The translations under genes were made by a program, and so were the position numbers. A stretch of 64,000 bases of DNA from Candidatus Methanimicrococcus labiotermitis. GTDB taxonomy: Archaea > Halobacteriota > Methanosarcinia > Methanosarcinales > Methanosarcinaceae. The notes under the pieces are model-generated. The model made no database searches. It saw only the letters and a list, made by a program, of their open reading frames with translations, and was not told where the DNA came from. The stretch is taken from assembly GCA_009784005.1 (NCBI GenBank), contig WRCE01000002.1, forward strand, positions 1 to 64,000, read 5' to 3'. This document shows, piece after piece, positions 25,944 to 34,490 of this stretch (its first letter is position 1; the number at the start of each line of letters is the position of its first letter).

Positions 25944-27161
25944 TTATCCCAAAACGGCTTTTCTCAAAGCGTCCAGATTCGCTTCAACGGTGACAGGCTC
26001 GGCGCAGACGCTGATGACTTCCTCGGGGTCTTTGAGGAGATGACCGGTCGTGACGCAAACGACGGTTTCGTCTTTGGAAATGAGTCCCGCCTCAACCAGT
26101 TTTCGAAGACCGGCGACGGATGTTGCGCTTGCCGGTTCGACGCCGATTCCTTCGAGTTGCGCCAAATCTTTTTGAGCCTGAATCAGTTCGTCGTCTGTGA
26201 CGGATTCTGCCATGCCGCCGGATTCTTTGATCGCGATGAGGGCTTTTCTGGCGTTCACCGGGTCGCCGATACGAATAGCAGTCGCGATGGTTTCGGGGTT
26301 CTTTTCGGGCGTGATGTTGTCGGCGCCGGCTTTGTAAGCCTTGACAATCGGACAGGCGCCTTCTGTTTGAATACCCGTCATCTTCGGCCGCCTGTTCGTG
26401 ATTCCAAGCGTCATGAATTCTTTGAAGCCTTTGTTAATCGCGGTGATGTTTCCGGCGTTTCCGACAGGCAAAACAACGCGGTCGGGCACGGTAAAGCCGA
26501 GCTGGTCGATGATTTCAAAGGCGATGGTTTTTTGCCCTTCCAAACGGTAGGGGTTGACCGAGTTGAGCAGATAAATCGGTTCCTGCTCGCACAATTCGCG
26601 AACAAGCAGCAGCGCGTCATCGAAATTTCCTTTGATCATGATGACTTTGGCGCCGTGCATCAGGGCTTGGCCGATTTTGCCGAGAGCGACTTTTCCTGCC
26701 GGAAGCAAAACAACCGACGGAATACCTGCTTTCGCGCCGTAAATCGCAAGAGCCGCGGACGTGTTTCCGGTGGATGCGCAGGCAACCGTTTTCATGCCGA
26801 GCTCAATCGCTTTGGAGACGCCGACGGTCATCCCGCGGTCTTTGAAAGAGCCGGTCGGGTTCATCCCTTCGTGTTTGACGTATAATTCTTTGATACCGAT
26901 TTTTTCGGCGAGGCGGTCGCATTTGTAAAGCGGGGTGCCGCCTTCGCGGATGCTGACCGGGTCAATAGCAATCGGAAGCAAATCCCTGTATTTCCAAACG
27001 GACGGCGGAGCTGTCTTTAATTTCTCCATGTCCATATTCTTTTTAATCTCGCTGTAATCGTAAATCACGTCAAGCAGCCCGTCGCATTTGCGGCAGGTGT
27101 AAATAATTTCGGTCTTGCCGAATTCCGCGCCGCATTCTATACATTTAAGATGGTACTCCAT
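25944..27161 (-). CDS. thrC: Threonine synthase
   Basis: PLP enzyme converting O-phosphohomoserine to threonine. The 405-residue protein begins with a zinc-ribbon-like segment (CIECGAEF and CRKCDGLL, about 8-29), then REGGTPLYKCDRL near 71-84, the PLP-lysine motif NPTGSFKDRGM near 104-114, CASTGNTSAALA near 129-140 and LPVGNAGNITAI near 230. The archaeal group with an N-terminal zinc ribbon is well known. It is upstream of leuS on the same strand and may be co-transcribed with it. Confidence 0.95.
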   Translation of the reverse strand: MEYHLKCIECGAEFGKTEIIYTCRKCDGLLDVIYDYSEIKKNMDMEKLKTAPPSVWKYRDLLPIAIDPVSIREGGTPLYKCDRLAEKIGIKELYVKHEGMNPTGSFKDRGMTVGVSKAIELGMKTVACASTGNTSAALAIYGAKAGIPSVVLLPAGKVALGKIGQALMHGAKVIMIKGNFDDALLLVRELCEQEPIYLLNSVNPYRLEGQKTIAFEIIDQLGFTVPDRVVLPVGNAGNITAINKGFKEFMTLGITNRRPKMTGIQTEGACPIVKAYKAGADNITPEKNPETIATAIRIGDPVNARKALIAIKESGGMAESVTDDELIQAQKDLAQLEGIGVEPASATSVAGLRKLVEAGLISKDETVVCVTTGHLLKDPEEVISVCAEPVTVEANLDALRKAVLG

Positions 27162-27536
27162 GTCGATTGCCCCTGTTTTAATATATTTTGATTAATAAAT
27201 GTGAAATAAAAAATGAATCGTTTGTTTAAATCGTATTTATCGTTTGTTTTATTAGATTATTGAATAGATTATTGATGAATAGGGGTTTAAAAATCATTGA
27301 TTCGTTATTAAGTTTGTGTCCTGTATTCAACGGAGAACAATGGAGAAGTGCGTCATTTTCCGAAAAACAACGGCGATTTATTCATCCCGCGCCACGTGCG
27401 TTTTTCAAAAACAGGCGCTTCTTTTTCCCCAACTTTAAATAAAGGATGTTTCATATAGAATTTTCATAGAATTTTCATAGAATCTTCATATGGAATTCCC
27501 ATATCGAATGTTTTAAAAAAAGAAGACGGTGTCAAA
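27162..27536. other. Divergent thrC/DUF447 intergenic region
   Basis: 375 bp, AT-rich, with repeats TTATCGTTTGTTT near 27237, AGATTATTGA near 27254 and three copies of TTTCATAGAA near 27450-27480. It must hold the promoters of both flanking genes, but no TATA box stands out. Confidence 0.4.
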
Positions 27537-28193
27537 ATGCGGGAGACGGCGGAAAATCTGGAAAAGATGGCGAAGTTCGGAATATCCGAAGGCATTTCCG
27601 AACTGATTCTGACAACAAGAAATGATGCCGCCGCCGGCGATAAACTTTCATCAAACGCCGCACCGTTTGGAATCATTTGGAAAAACAACCGTATGTTTCT
27701 TCACCTCTTCAAAGGTTCAAAAACGTGTGAAAACCTGACGCGTGAAGACTTTTTTGCCGCCAACATGACGGATGACGCCGTTTTATTCGCGACCTCAACT
27801 TTTTATGACTTAAAAGAAGAGGAATTCGAGAACGTCGTGTACATTGATGAAAAATCCGCCTCCCCCGTGACGGCGGTAATTCCTTTTTTGAAAAAAGCCG
27901 ACCGCGTCGTTTTGTTCAAATGCGTTGAAAGAACAGAGGCCGAAGATTCCGTTATCATTGACATTGAACCCGCCGATTTCATTGTTTTAAATCTCGAGAA
28001 AGAAGGGTTTATTGTGAACCGCGGGTTTTATTCGGTCGTGGAAGCCTGCGTACACTTGACGCGGTATGAACTGACGAAAGACCGGCAGTATCTTGATTTG
28101 ATCCGTCACCATTGGAGTCTTATTAACCGCTGCGGCAGGAAACGGGACAAAGAAGGATTCGATATTGTCAGAAAAAGAATGAATGAGATATAA
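27537..28193 (+). CDS. DUF447-family flavin-type protein
   Basis: 218 residues with the DUF447 layout: FGISEGISELILTTRN then NAAPFGIIWKNNRMFLHLFKGSKTCENL (about 13-65), typical of the split-barrel flavin-binding fold, and a C-terminal helical part beginning GFYSVVEACVHLTRYEL near 157. Widespread in methanogens; the role is not known. It stands alone between divergent thrC and convergent tag. The ATG at 27537 follows GGTGTCAAA. FMN binding is inferred from the family. Confidence 0.85.
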   Translation: MRETAENLEKMAKFGISEGISELILTTRNDAAAGDKLSSNAAPFGIIWKNNRMFLHLFKGSKTCENLTREDFFAANMTDDAVLFATSTFYDLKEEEFENVVYIDEKSASPVTAVIPFLKKADRVVLFKCVERTEAEDSVIIDIEPADFIVLNLEKEGFIVNRGFYSVVEACVHLTRYELTKDRQYLDLIRHHWSLINRCGRKRDKEGFDIVRKRMNEI

Positions 28194-28297
28194 CGGAGAA
28201 CAGAGAAGACAAAAAATAAATGAAAGGTGTTGAATTCAACAACATTCAATACGGTCTGTAAATTTCAATTCAGATATATCGGTTCTCATTCGTCTTC

Positions 28298-28876
28298 TCA
28301 TTCTGTCTTCGCGTTCGTCAATTCCTTGTAGACAAAGCAATCCACTAAATGGTCATTGACCATGCCGACCGCCTGCATAAAAGCATAGATGATGGTCGAG
28401 CCGACAAACTTAAAGCCCATCTTTTTTAAGTCTTTGCTTATTTGATCGGATAGCGGCGTGCTTGCCTGATAATCCTCGAATTTTTTGGGATTGCCCAATA
28501 ACGGTTTGTTGTCAACGTAAGCCCAAAGGAACTTGTCAAAGCTGCCGTACTTCTTTTGGACCTCTAAGAAAAGCCGGGCGTTGATGATTGCCGCGTTGAT
28601 TTTTAAACGGTTCCTGATGATGCCTTCGTTTGCCATCAGCTCTTCGACTTTCGCTTCGTTGTAAAGAGCAACTTTTTGGGGGTCGAACCCGTCAAAAGCC
28701 TTTCGATACGACTCTCGCTTTTTAAGAACGGTTATCCACGACAGGCCCGCTTGCGCGCCTTCCAAAATCAGCATTTCAAACAGTTTGCGGTCGTCATGAA
28801 CAGGGCGGCCCCATTCATCATCGTGATAGGACGCGTACAGCGGCGTGTCGCCGAAACATCTGAATTTTTCGCTCAT
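28298..28876 (-). CDS. tag: DNA-3-methyladenine glycosylase I
   Basis: Excises 3-methyladenine from alkylated DNA. The 192-residue protein starts MSEKFRCFGDTPLYASYHDDEWGRP, with the zinc-binding cysteine and histidine of the Tag family (C7, H18), ILEGAQAGLSWITVLKKRE near 43-61 and the C-terminal HLVDCFVYKE providing the remaining zinc ligands. I chose the ATG at 28874-28876, since GGAGA is correctly spaced; a longer frame starts five codons earlier. It is convergent with DUF447. Confidence 0.95.
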   Translation of the reverse strand: MSEKFRCFGDTPLYASYHDDEWGRPVHDDRKLFEMLILEGAQAGLSWITVLKKRESYRKAFDGFDPQKVALYNEAKVEELMANEGIIRNRLKINAAIINARLFLEVQKKYGSFDKFLWAYVDNKPLLGNPKKFEDYQASTPLSDQISKDLKKMGFKFVGSTIIYAFMQAVGMVNDHLVDCFVYKELTNAKTE

Positions 28877-29090
28877 ATTAAATCTCCACAAGGGTTCTAT
28901 AATAATGACGTTTTTTATTTCATTTTTATATAACGTCTTTCAGAAGATAGTGTTTTCTATTCGCATCGGTATTCATGTTTGTGTCCGTTTGAAGTGAGAT
29001 TTAAAAATGAGAAGAGAGGTCGCCTTGTTTTCAGACCCTCATAAACATGGGGTTTGGGACCCATAACCGTTTTTGCGAAGAACAAACCGC

Positions 29091-29126
29091 CCGTATGTAT
29101 TTTTAACTGTATGGAATTACATACGG
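29091..29126. other. Inverted repeat downstream of the radical SAM gene
   Basis: CCGTATGTA (29091-29099) pairs with TACATACGG (29118-29126); a nested alternative pairs AACTGTATG with CATACGGTT. It lies about 30 bp past the stop of the minus-strand radical SAM gene, after a T7 run, so it may mark the end of that operon. The rest of the 278-bp gap to tag shows no gene. Confidence 0.4.
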
Positions 29127-29154
29127 TTAAAAAAATCCCATAGGGTTATCGGGG

Positions 29155-30165
29155 TTATCGAGGATATAACAACGGGGAATGGTCTTTGACGAAACATGGA
29201 TCGGGGTCGTTTGTCCGCCCGTGAAATACATGTGCCGCTTCGCGGCAGCCTCCGTCGCATACATCCAAATATTTGCATCCTTTGCACATCTCGGGAAGGT
29301 AATCGCCTTTTCTGAAACGCTGCCAATACTCATTTTTGTCCAACGTCTCAATCTCTGTCCAGTGGCAAACCCTGTGCGGTGAATGATTGCACACTTTGAT
29401 ATATCCTTCAGGGTCAGTGATGAAAAATGATTTTGCTGCACCGCATTTGTGTCCGACATGCAATCGTTTGTATTTTTCGGGATTTTTGACAACGCAATAC
29501 GGAAGTTCAGTGCCGATGTGCCCATTAACCCCCGCCCGCGTCAATACTTCTTCCGCGATATCCAACATCTCATTGAGCTCATCGTTGCTTAACATATATT
29601 CCGTGTTCTTCATTCCTCTTCCGCCCGGCAGAAAACGGTTGAGAAGGACATATTCCGCTCCGCTAAGTATCGGATACGAGATGTTTTCATACAATTCCGG
29701 CAGATTCTTCTTTGTCACGGCAATGTTGGCGACCGTTTTTATCCCCATGTCCCTGCATTTTTCAAACAGCGACAGCACATTGTCTATGTTGTCAACGCCC
29801 GTGTGCTCTTCAAACGTCTCCAGTCCCGGAACGCTGACACTCATAAGGACGCCACATTTTTTGACGGCGTTCAGGAGAGTATCGTCAACGGCGCGCCCGT
29901 TCGTTATCATAGTTATTGCATAGCCCATTTCATACGCGTATTCAATGAGCATCGGCAGATAATCACATAGAGTTGCCTCTCCTCCCGTGAATGAGACGTG
30001 AGACACGCCGTGCATTTTGTAACGTCTCATTATTTGTTTCCATTCGTCGGCGGACAATTCTTTGGTCGGGCGGTCGACCGAATACTCCCACGGACATGAA
30101 CAAAAAAAGCAGCGATGGTTGCACCTTGCGGTCAGTTCAAACACCGCATTCGCCGGCAACATCAT
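29155..30165 (-). CDS. Radical SAM/SPASM domain enzyme
   Basis: 336 residues. The radical SAM cluster motif is C-NHR-C-FF-C near residue 14-21 (ELTARCNHRCFFCSCPWE), followed by SFTGGEATLCDYLP (the GGE motif) and a TIM-barrel-like core. The C-terminus is a SPASM domain for auxiliary iron-sulfur clusters: HKCGAAKSFFITDPEGYIKVCNH near 225-247 and MCKGCKYLDVCDGGCREA near 290-308. Family members modify peptides or proteins, or make cofactors; the substrate here is unknown. The ATG overlaps the stop of the preceding zinc-ribbon gene (TGATG), indicating translational coupling. The first dozen codons are also found, truncated, between the two upstream paralogues. Confidence 0.88.
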   Translation of the reverse strand: MMLPANAVFELTARCNHRCFFCSCPWEYSVDRPTKELSADEWKQIMRRYKMHGVSHVSFTGGEATLCDYLPMLIEYAYEMGYAITMITNGRAVDDTLLNAVKKCGVLMSVSVPGLETFEEHTGVDNIDNVLSLFEKCRDMGIKTVANIAVTKKNLPELYENISYPILSGAEYVLLNRFLPGGRGMKNTEYMLSNDELNEMLDIAEEVLTRAGVNGHIGTELPYCVVKNPEKYKRLHVGHKCGAAKSFFITDPEGYIKVCNHSPHRVCHWTEIETLDKNEYWQRFRKGDYLPEMCKGCKYLDVCDGGCREAAHVFHGRTNDPDPCFVKDHSPLLYPR

Positions 30166-30863
30166 CAAACCTGCCTCTCAAAAGAAAAGCCGAGGATGCC
30201 TTTTATGGATTTTTCGATAGTAAACCACCGAGTTTTCGTCTCCATTCTGCTTTCATTCATGTACAATCCTCTACTAATTACATTGACAATCCATTTGAGA
30301 CATGCCTCGTCCTGATTTGTTCCATTTTCGCAGGCAACCACTTCGGTTAAGAACTCAATGGCGAGAGCATATTGCCACAGGTAGAAGTGTTTCTCTGATA
30401 TTAGGGCTTCATTTCTGCCCGAGTCCTCGTTCCTCATCTGCGGATAGCTGGCAGTATATTCCTCTTCTTTGGATTTACGGAACTTAAATACAGCAAAAGG
30501 GAGAGCATCTTTCAGACAACAGTTACTGCAATGTAACTCAAACTCAACATCAAATCCTTTTTTTATACATATGTTGTATGCTTCAAATATTTCATCGAAG
30601 TCTCTTTTCGATACTATGAAGTTGTATCCTCTCACACCTATGACCGTTTCTTTTTTTTCACCTGTGCCGAAACATTTCCCGCATTTTGGGCAGACATACT
30701 CGCCTGGAACACTGTCTCTGAGGTAATACTCAGGTATTATGAAATCTAGACCGGGAGAATAGCAAAGTATAATCGGGAAGTGTCCGCCGTCCGCCTCTTC
30801 TTTTCGAAGTTTTTTCAAAGAATCCAACGCAGCATCCAATTTCCCTCTTGATAGTTTTTCCAT
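30165..30863 (-). CDS. Zinc-ribbon protein of unknown function, paralogue 2
   Basis: 232 residues, not recognised. It starts MEKLSRGKLDAALDSLKKLRKEEA, has a CX2C zinc-ribbon half CPKCGKCFGTG near 57-67 and a second cysteine cluster CSNCCLKD near 111-118 that could complete the metal site. The C-terminal part is helical (FYLWQYALAIEFLTEVVACENGTNQDEACLKWI). It is 60-65 percent identical by eye to the gene upstream and its stop overlaps the radical SAM start. It could be a substrate, a chaperone or a partner of that enzyme. Confidence 0.75.
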   Translation of the reverse strand: MEKLSRGKLDAALDSLKKLRKEEADGGHFPIILCYSPGLDFIIPEYYLRDSVPGEYVCPKCGKCFGTGEKKETVIGVRGYNFIVSKRDFDEIFEAYNICIKKGFDVEFELHCSNCCLKDALPFAVFKFRKSKEEEYTASYPQMRNEDSGRNEALISEKHFYLWQYALAIEFLTEVVACENGTNQDEACLKWIVNVISRGLYMNESRMETKTRWFTIEKSIKGILGFSFERQV

Positions 30864-30869
30864 ATCCTC

Positions 30870-30908
30870 TCACCCCTGTTTGAACACCGCGTTCATCGGC
30901 AGTATCAT
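30870..30908 (-). pseudogene. Truncated copy of the radical SAM gene start
   Basis: Between the paralogues, the stop of paralogue 1 overlaps an ATG (TGATG) that opens MILPMNAVFKQG and then hits TGA. The real radical SAM gene begins MMLPANAVFE after the same TGATG overlap with paralogue 2. About 35 bp match closely. This shows that a unit comprising the zinc-ribbon gene plus the first codons of the radical SAM gene was duplicated in tandem; the leftover now carries the ribosome site (GGGGTGAGAGG) of paralogue 2. Confidence 0.8.
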
Positions 30909-31618
30909 CAAACCGTTCTCTTTAATGAAAGTCCGAGGATACCTTTTATGGATTCGTCCACAATAGACCAAGGTTTGCCCTCGTACAAAATGCTATTAGC
31001 GATATTGTCGAGCCATTTGCGACAAGCTTCATCGGGTTTTGTCCCATTTTCGATGGCTATTACATCTGTTAAGAATGCAATGGCGAGAGTGTATTGCCAC
31101 GGGTAGAAGTGTTTCTCTGATGATAAGGCTTTATCTTCGCCCAAGTCCTCACTCCTCATCTGCGGATAGCTGACGGTATATTCCTCTTCTTCAGATCCGC
31201 GGAACCTGAATACAGCAGAAACGAGTTCGTATTCCTCCAGAAAACGTTTAGCAGAAAAAGGTTCGAATTCCTTCAGACGACATTCGGAGCATTGCAATTC
31301 CAACACAACGTCGAATCCTACTTTTATACATTTATTATATGCATTAAATATTTCATCGAAATCCATTTTCGATACACTTATTTGGAATTTCTGCTCATCC
31401 GTGACCGCGTCTTTTATCCTGCCGCTGCCGAAACATTTTCCACAATTTGGACAGACATACTCACCCGGAACATGGTTAATGCGGTATTGCGCCGAGAAGA
31501 TGGGACCATAGCAACATGCCATTTTATCCGGAATGTGCCCTCTGTAGGCACTTTCTTTTCGAAGCTTTTTCAAAGAATCTAATGCGATGTCCAATTTATC
31601 TCTTGATAATTTCTCCAT
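30908..31618 (-). CDS. Zinc-ribbon protein of unknown function, paralogue 1
   Basis: 236 residues, same architecture as paralogue 2: MEKLSRDKLDIALDSLKKLRKESA start, CPNCGKCFGSG near 54-64, CSECRLKE near 108-115, and a helical C-terminal part (HFYPWQYTLAIAFLTDVIAIENGTKPDEACRKWL). It has a short extra segment after the second cysteine pair (PFSAKRFLEEYELVSA). I recognise no family. It is 33 bp downstream of the HAD gene and upstream of paralogue 2, so all four genes likely form one operon. Confidence 0.75.
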   Translation of the reverse strand: MEKLSRDKLDIALDSLKKLRKESAYRGHIPDKMACCYGPIFSAQYRINHVPGEYVCPNCGKCFGSGRIKDAVTDEQKFQISVSKMDFDEIFNAYNKCIKVGFDVVLELQCSECRLKEFEPFSAKRFLEEYELVSAVFRFRGSEEEEYTVSYPQMRSEDLGEDKALSSEKHFYPWQYTLAIAFLTDVIAIENGTKPDEACRKWLDNIANSILYEGKPWSIVDESIKGILGLSLKRTV

Positions 31619-31651
31619 ATCTTTGTCCCCTTTTTGACAAAAACCGCCATC

Positions 31652-32338
31652 TCAATTCCCTTTGCGCCGGCTCTGAATTATCTCTAAAATCTCCCCGATA
31701 TGATTCAACTTGTAATCGGGTTCAAAATAGAAGTCGCGGTCATTATCGTTCCGGTCGCCGTAAGCCGCGTAAGCCGTCACCATGCCTATTTTTTTAGCCG
31801 GCGCGATGTCGCGGCGCAAGCTGTCGCCGATATACATGGATTCGTCTGCCGACGCGCCTGAGCGATTGAGAGCGAATTCAAACGCGCCGAGGTCGGGCTT
31901 TTTCTTGCCGGACATGTCATAAGCGACAACGTCGTCCACGATGCCATCCAAGCCGACGCGTTTGAGACGGCGGTAAGCGTTCTCGGTGTCGGCGTCCGTT
32001 ACGATTGCGAAGGAACAGCCCATGTCTTTAACAGAGCGGATTGTGTCAAGAACGCCGTCATATAGTTCGACGTGTTCGACTTTCATGTCCTCGTAAATGC
32101 AGCAACACTCTTCAAAAAGAGGCGCGGTAAAAACTGATTTTTCCCTCAGGTAATCTTCAATGTTTTCCAAATTTTCAAAACCGTAAACGCCGCGCAGGAA
32201 ATAAGAAAGCATTTCAAGAGGTTCACCTGTACCAATCCGGTCCACAACGGCCGCGCAAGCCTTGACTTTGGCGTGGACAAAATCAAACAATGTGTTGTCC
32301 ATGTCTGAAAAAACGTATTGAATCTCTTTTTCATTCAT
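31652..32338 (-). CDS. HAD-superfamily hydrolase
   Basis: 228 residues with all HAD motifs: DMDNTLFD near 12-19 (nucleophile and acid aspartates), TDAD near 114 as motif II, the lysine in GKKKPDLGAFEFAL near 143-156, and MYIGDSLRRDIAPAKKIGM near 167-185 as motif IV. The helical cap (about 20-90) resembles the phosphoglycolate phosphatase/beta-phosphoglucomutase-type group. The substrate is unknown. It is the first gene of a minus-strand run leading to the zinc-ribbon and radical SAM genes. Confidence 0.88.
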   Translation of the reverse strand: MNEKEIQYVFSDMDNTLFDFVHAKVKACAAVVDRIGTGEPLEMLSYFLRGVYGFENLENIEDYLREKSVFTAPLFEECCCIYEDMKVEHVELYDGVLDTIRSVKDMGCSFAIVTDADTENAYRRLKRVGLDGIVDDVVAYDMSGKKKPDLGAFEFALNRSGASADESMYIGDSLRRDIAPAKKIGMVTAYAAYGDRNDNDRDFYFEPDYKLNHIGEILEIIQSRRKGN

Positions 32339-32439
32339 TTTGAATCCCTGTAAAGAAAATGGCGTTTAATAAGCGGATTAGTGGTAAGCTGATTAGTGAA
32401 AGCAAGTTAACGATAAGCAGGTTTGCGATAAGCGGATTA

Positions 32440-32510
32440 ATGATAAGCGGACTGATGATAATCGGACTGATGATAATCGGACTGATGATAATCGGACTGA
32501 AATAATCGGA
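32440..32510. repeat. 15-bp tandem array upstream of the HAD gene
   Basis: Four to five copies of ATAATCGGACTGATG, flanked by looser GATAAGCGGATTA repeats from about 32390. It fills the 267-bp gap between two minus-strand genes, the metallo-hydrolase and the HAD hydrolase. Confidence 0.8.
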
Positions 32511-32605
32511 CTTATAATCGAATTTATAATCAGATTAATATTCAGATGGGATGAAAAACATTATAAATATATCGGAAAACGGAAAAAAATAGCCGGCGGA
32601 AAAAC

Positions 32606-33583
32606 TTAAATCGGCAATTCTTCGCCGACATCCAAGCAATTCAAACTGCCGCTGATTTTTCCTTCTTTGTCCAATTGACAGATTTTGCGATACGGTTCCC
32701 CGATTGGTTCCATTCCGAGCGGATAAGTGCCGTAATGCATCGGAATCAGATGTTTGGCGCCGAGAATTTTCGCCGCGCCGACGGCCTCTTCGGGAGAGAT
32801 GTGAGCGGACCCCGCAACGTAACGGGGCGTATAAGCGCCAATCGGCATGATCGCGTAATCGATGGACGGGAAAAGTTTGGCGATTTCTTCAAAATGGGTG
32901 CCCCATGCCGTGTCGCCGCCGAAATAGATGGTTTTGCCGCCGCCTTTGATGATGAAACTGCCCCACAGAGAATTGTTGCCGTCAAAAATGTGCATTCGGG
33001 ACCAATGGAAACTCGGCATGAAATAGACTTCAACTTCCGGCGTTGTTTTATACTGCTGGTACCAGCCGGCTTCCTGATATTTTCTCATAAAATATTTGAT
33101 GTAAGTCCGCGCGTTGAGCGGAAGCAGCGCTTGCGTTTTTTTGTTGGCTTTGAAAATCTTGCGAAGTGAACGGATATCGGCATGGTCGTGATGCATATGA
33201 GAAATAAGAACATAATCGGCGAACTTGAAGTTTTCAACATCGCAAGGAATTTGAACCCGCCGCCGCCGTGCCGGGAAACTGTAATAAGACGGATCCGTCA
33301 GGAATGTCACGCCGCCCAAACGGATAAAAAAAGAAGCGTGGCCGAGCCAAACAATCATATCCTCATCGGAATTCATAAAATCTTCATTCGGACAAAAACC
33401 GGCATGATACGTATCATTTTTTCGTTCCAGTCTCTGCGGATTGTGAAGCCTGGATTTGGCAAACTTAAACACGCTCATCCGATCCGGTCTCTCATTCAAA
33501 AATGAGCTGCCTTTTTTGGGGTTTCCCGCCCAATCCTTTTTAATGATCGGTAATTCGGGGTTGGAAACATATTGGACAGACAT
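32606..33583 (-). CDS. Metallo-beta-lactamase-fold hydrolase (UlaG / NAPE-PLD-like)
   Basis: 325 residues. Zinc-site motif HMHHDH near 130-135 after YVLIS, then FMPSFHWSRMHIFDGN, the GGDTAWGTHFEEIA motif near 223-236 and HLIPMHYGTYPLG near 288-300. A preceding MIVWLGHASFFIRLGGVTFLTDP segment (about 76-98) is the hallmark of the COG2220 group, which includes N-acyl phosphatidylethanolamine phospholipase D and lactonase-like enzymes. AGGAGT precedes the ATG. The substrate cannot be assigned; no related gene is adjacent. Confidence 0.9.
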   Translation of the reverse strand: MSVQYVSNPELPIIKKDWAGNPKKGSSFLNERPDRMSVFKFAKSRLHNPQRLERKNDTYHAGFCPNEDFMNSDEDMIVWLGHASFFIRLGGVTFLTDPSYYSFPARRRRVQIPCDVENFKFADYVLISHMHHDHADIRSLRKIFKANKKTQALLPLNARTYIKYFMRKYQEAGWYQQYKTTPEVEVYFMPSFHWSRMHIFDGNNSLWGSFIIKGGGKTIYFGGDTAWGTHFEEIAKLFPSIDYAIMPIGAYTPRYVAGSAHISPEEAVGAAKILGAKHLIPMHYGTYPLGMEPIGEPYRKICQLDKEGKISGSLNCLDVGEELPI

Positions 33584-33792
33584 GGAAACTCCTAACTTTC
33601 TAATTGTAAAAGGATAGGATTAGAATATAAACTTTGGGACTGTAAAACCTTTGCCGGCATTCATGTCTCAGCAGATTCTGAACCGATATTCATAATAAAG
33701 GATACCTGTGAACGAATTGAACGAATTGAAAAACAAATAAATAAAATGCCGATGTTGGTTTATTAAAGATCAATGATCGGGAGAAGAGTAAA

Positions 33793-34344
33793 ATGAAAGT
33801 CATCGGAATACTTGGAAGCGCGCGGGAAAACGGAAACACCGACCTCCTGATGCAAGAAATGATGAAAGAACCGGCAGCGAAAGGCGCCGAGACGAAAATC
33901 TTCAATTTAGCGAAAATGAACATCGGTTGCTGCCTCGGCTGTGAATCCTGCCGGAAAACGGGAAGCTGTGTCCGCCGTGACGACGTGGCCGTCCTGTTTG
34001 AAGAAATGAAAACGGCCGATGCCATTGTCATCGGAACGCCGATTTATATGGGCGAAATGACCGGCCAATTAAAAACGTTCATCGACCGCTGCTACGCTTT
34101 AAAAGACGCCGACAGAAACTCTTTCCTTCAGGCCGGCAAGAAACTGGGCATTGTCATCACGCAGGGCGCCGATATCCCCGGCCATTACGCCAAGACGCCG
34201 GAACGAATCGAATACATTTTCAAAGGGCACGGATGCGTTCCCGCCGGAACCGTCACCGGCATGAAGCTTCATGACAAAGATGATGTCTTGGCGGATGGGG
34301 AAGTCCTGAAAAAAGCCCGCGAAATCGGAAAAATGCTTATCTGA
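33793..34344 (+). CDS. Iron-sulfur flavoprotein (Isf family, NADPH-dependent FMN reductase fold)
   Basis: 183 residues. The flavodoxin-like start MKVIGILGSARENGNTDLLM binds FMN phosphate, and the compact cysteine motif C-LG-C-ES-C-RKTGS-C (about 47-58) is the Isf pattern CX2CX2CX4-7C that carries a [4Fe-4S] cluster in the Methanosarcina protein. IVIGTPIYMGEMTGQLKTFIDR follows near 76-97. Isf takes part in electron transfer and oxidative-stress response in methanogens. It lies directly upstream of nifB with a 16-bp array between. Confidence 0.9.
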   Translation: MKVIGILGSARENGNTDLLMQEMMKEPAAKGAETKIFNLAKMNIGCCLGCESCRKTGSCVRRDDVAVLFEEMKTADAIVIGTPIYMGEMTGQLKTFIDRCYALKDADRNSFLQAGKKLGIVITQGADIPGHYAKTPERIEYIFKGHGCVPAGTVTGMKLHDKDDVLADGEVLKKAREIGKMLI

Positions 34345-34360
34345 ACCGATGGCCGAATTG

Positions 34361-34490
34361 AAAAGGCGGTAAATCGAAAAGGCGGCAAATCGAAAAGGCG
34401 GCAAATCGAAAAGGCGGCAAATCGAAAAGGCAGCAAATTGAAAGGTTGCAAATTGAAAAAGGCGGTAAATTGAAAAAGGTGGTAAATTGA
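34361..34490 (+). repeat. 16-bp tandem array reaching the nifB start
   Basis: Eight imperfect units of GGCGGCAAATCGAAAA, changing towards GGTGGTAAATTGAAAA at the 3' end. The last unit supplies AAAGGTGG and the TTG used as the first possible nifB start, so the array appears to provide the ribosome site. Confidence 0.85.
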
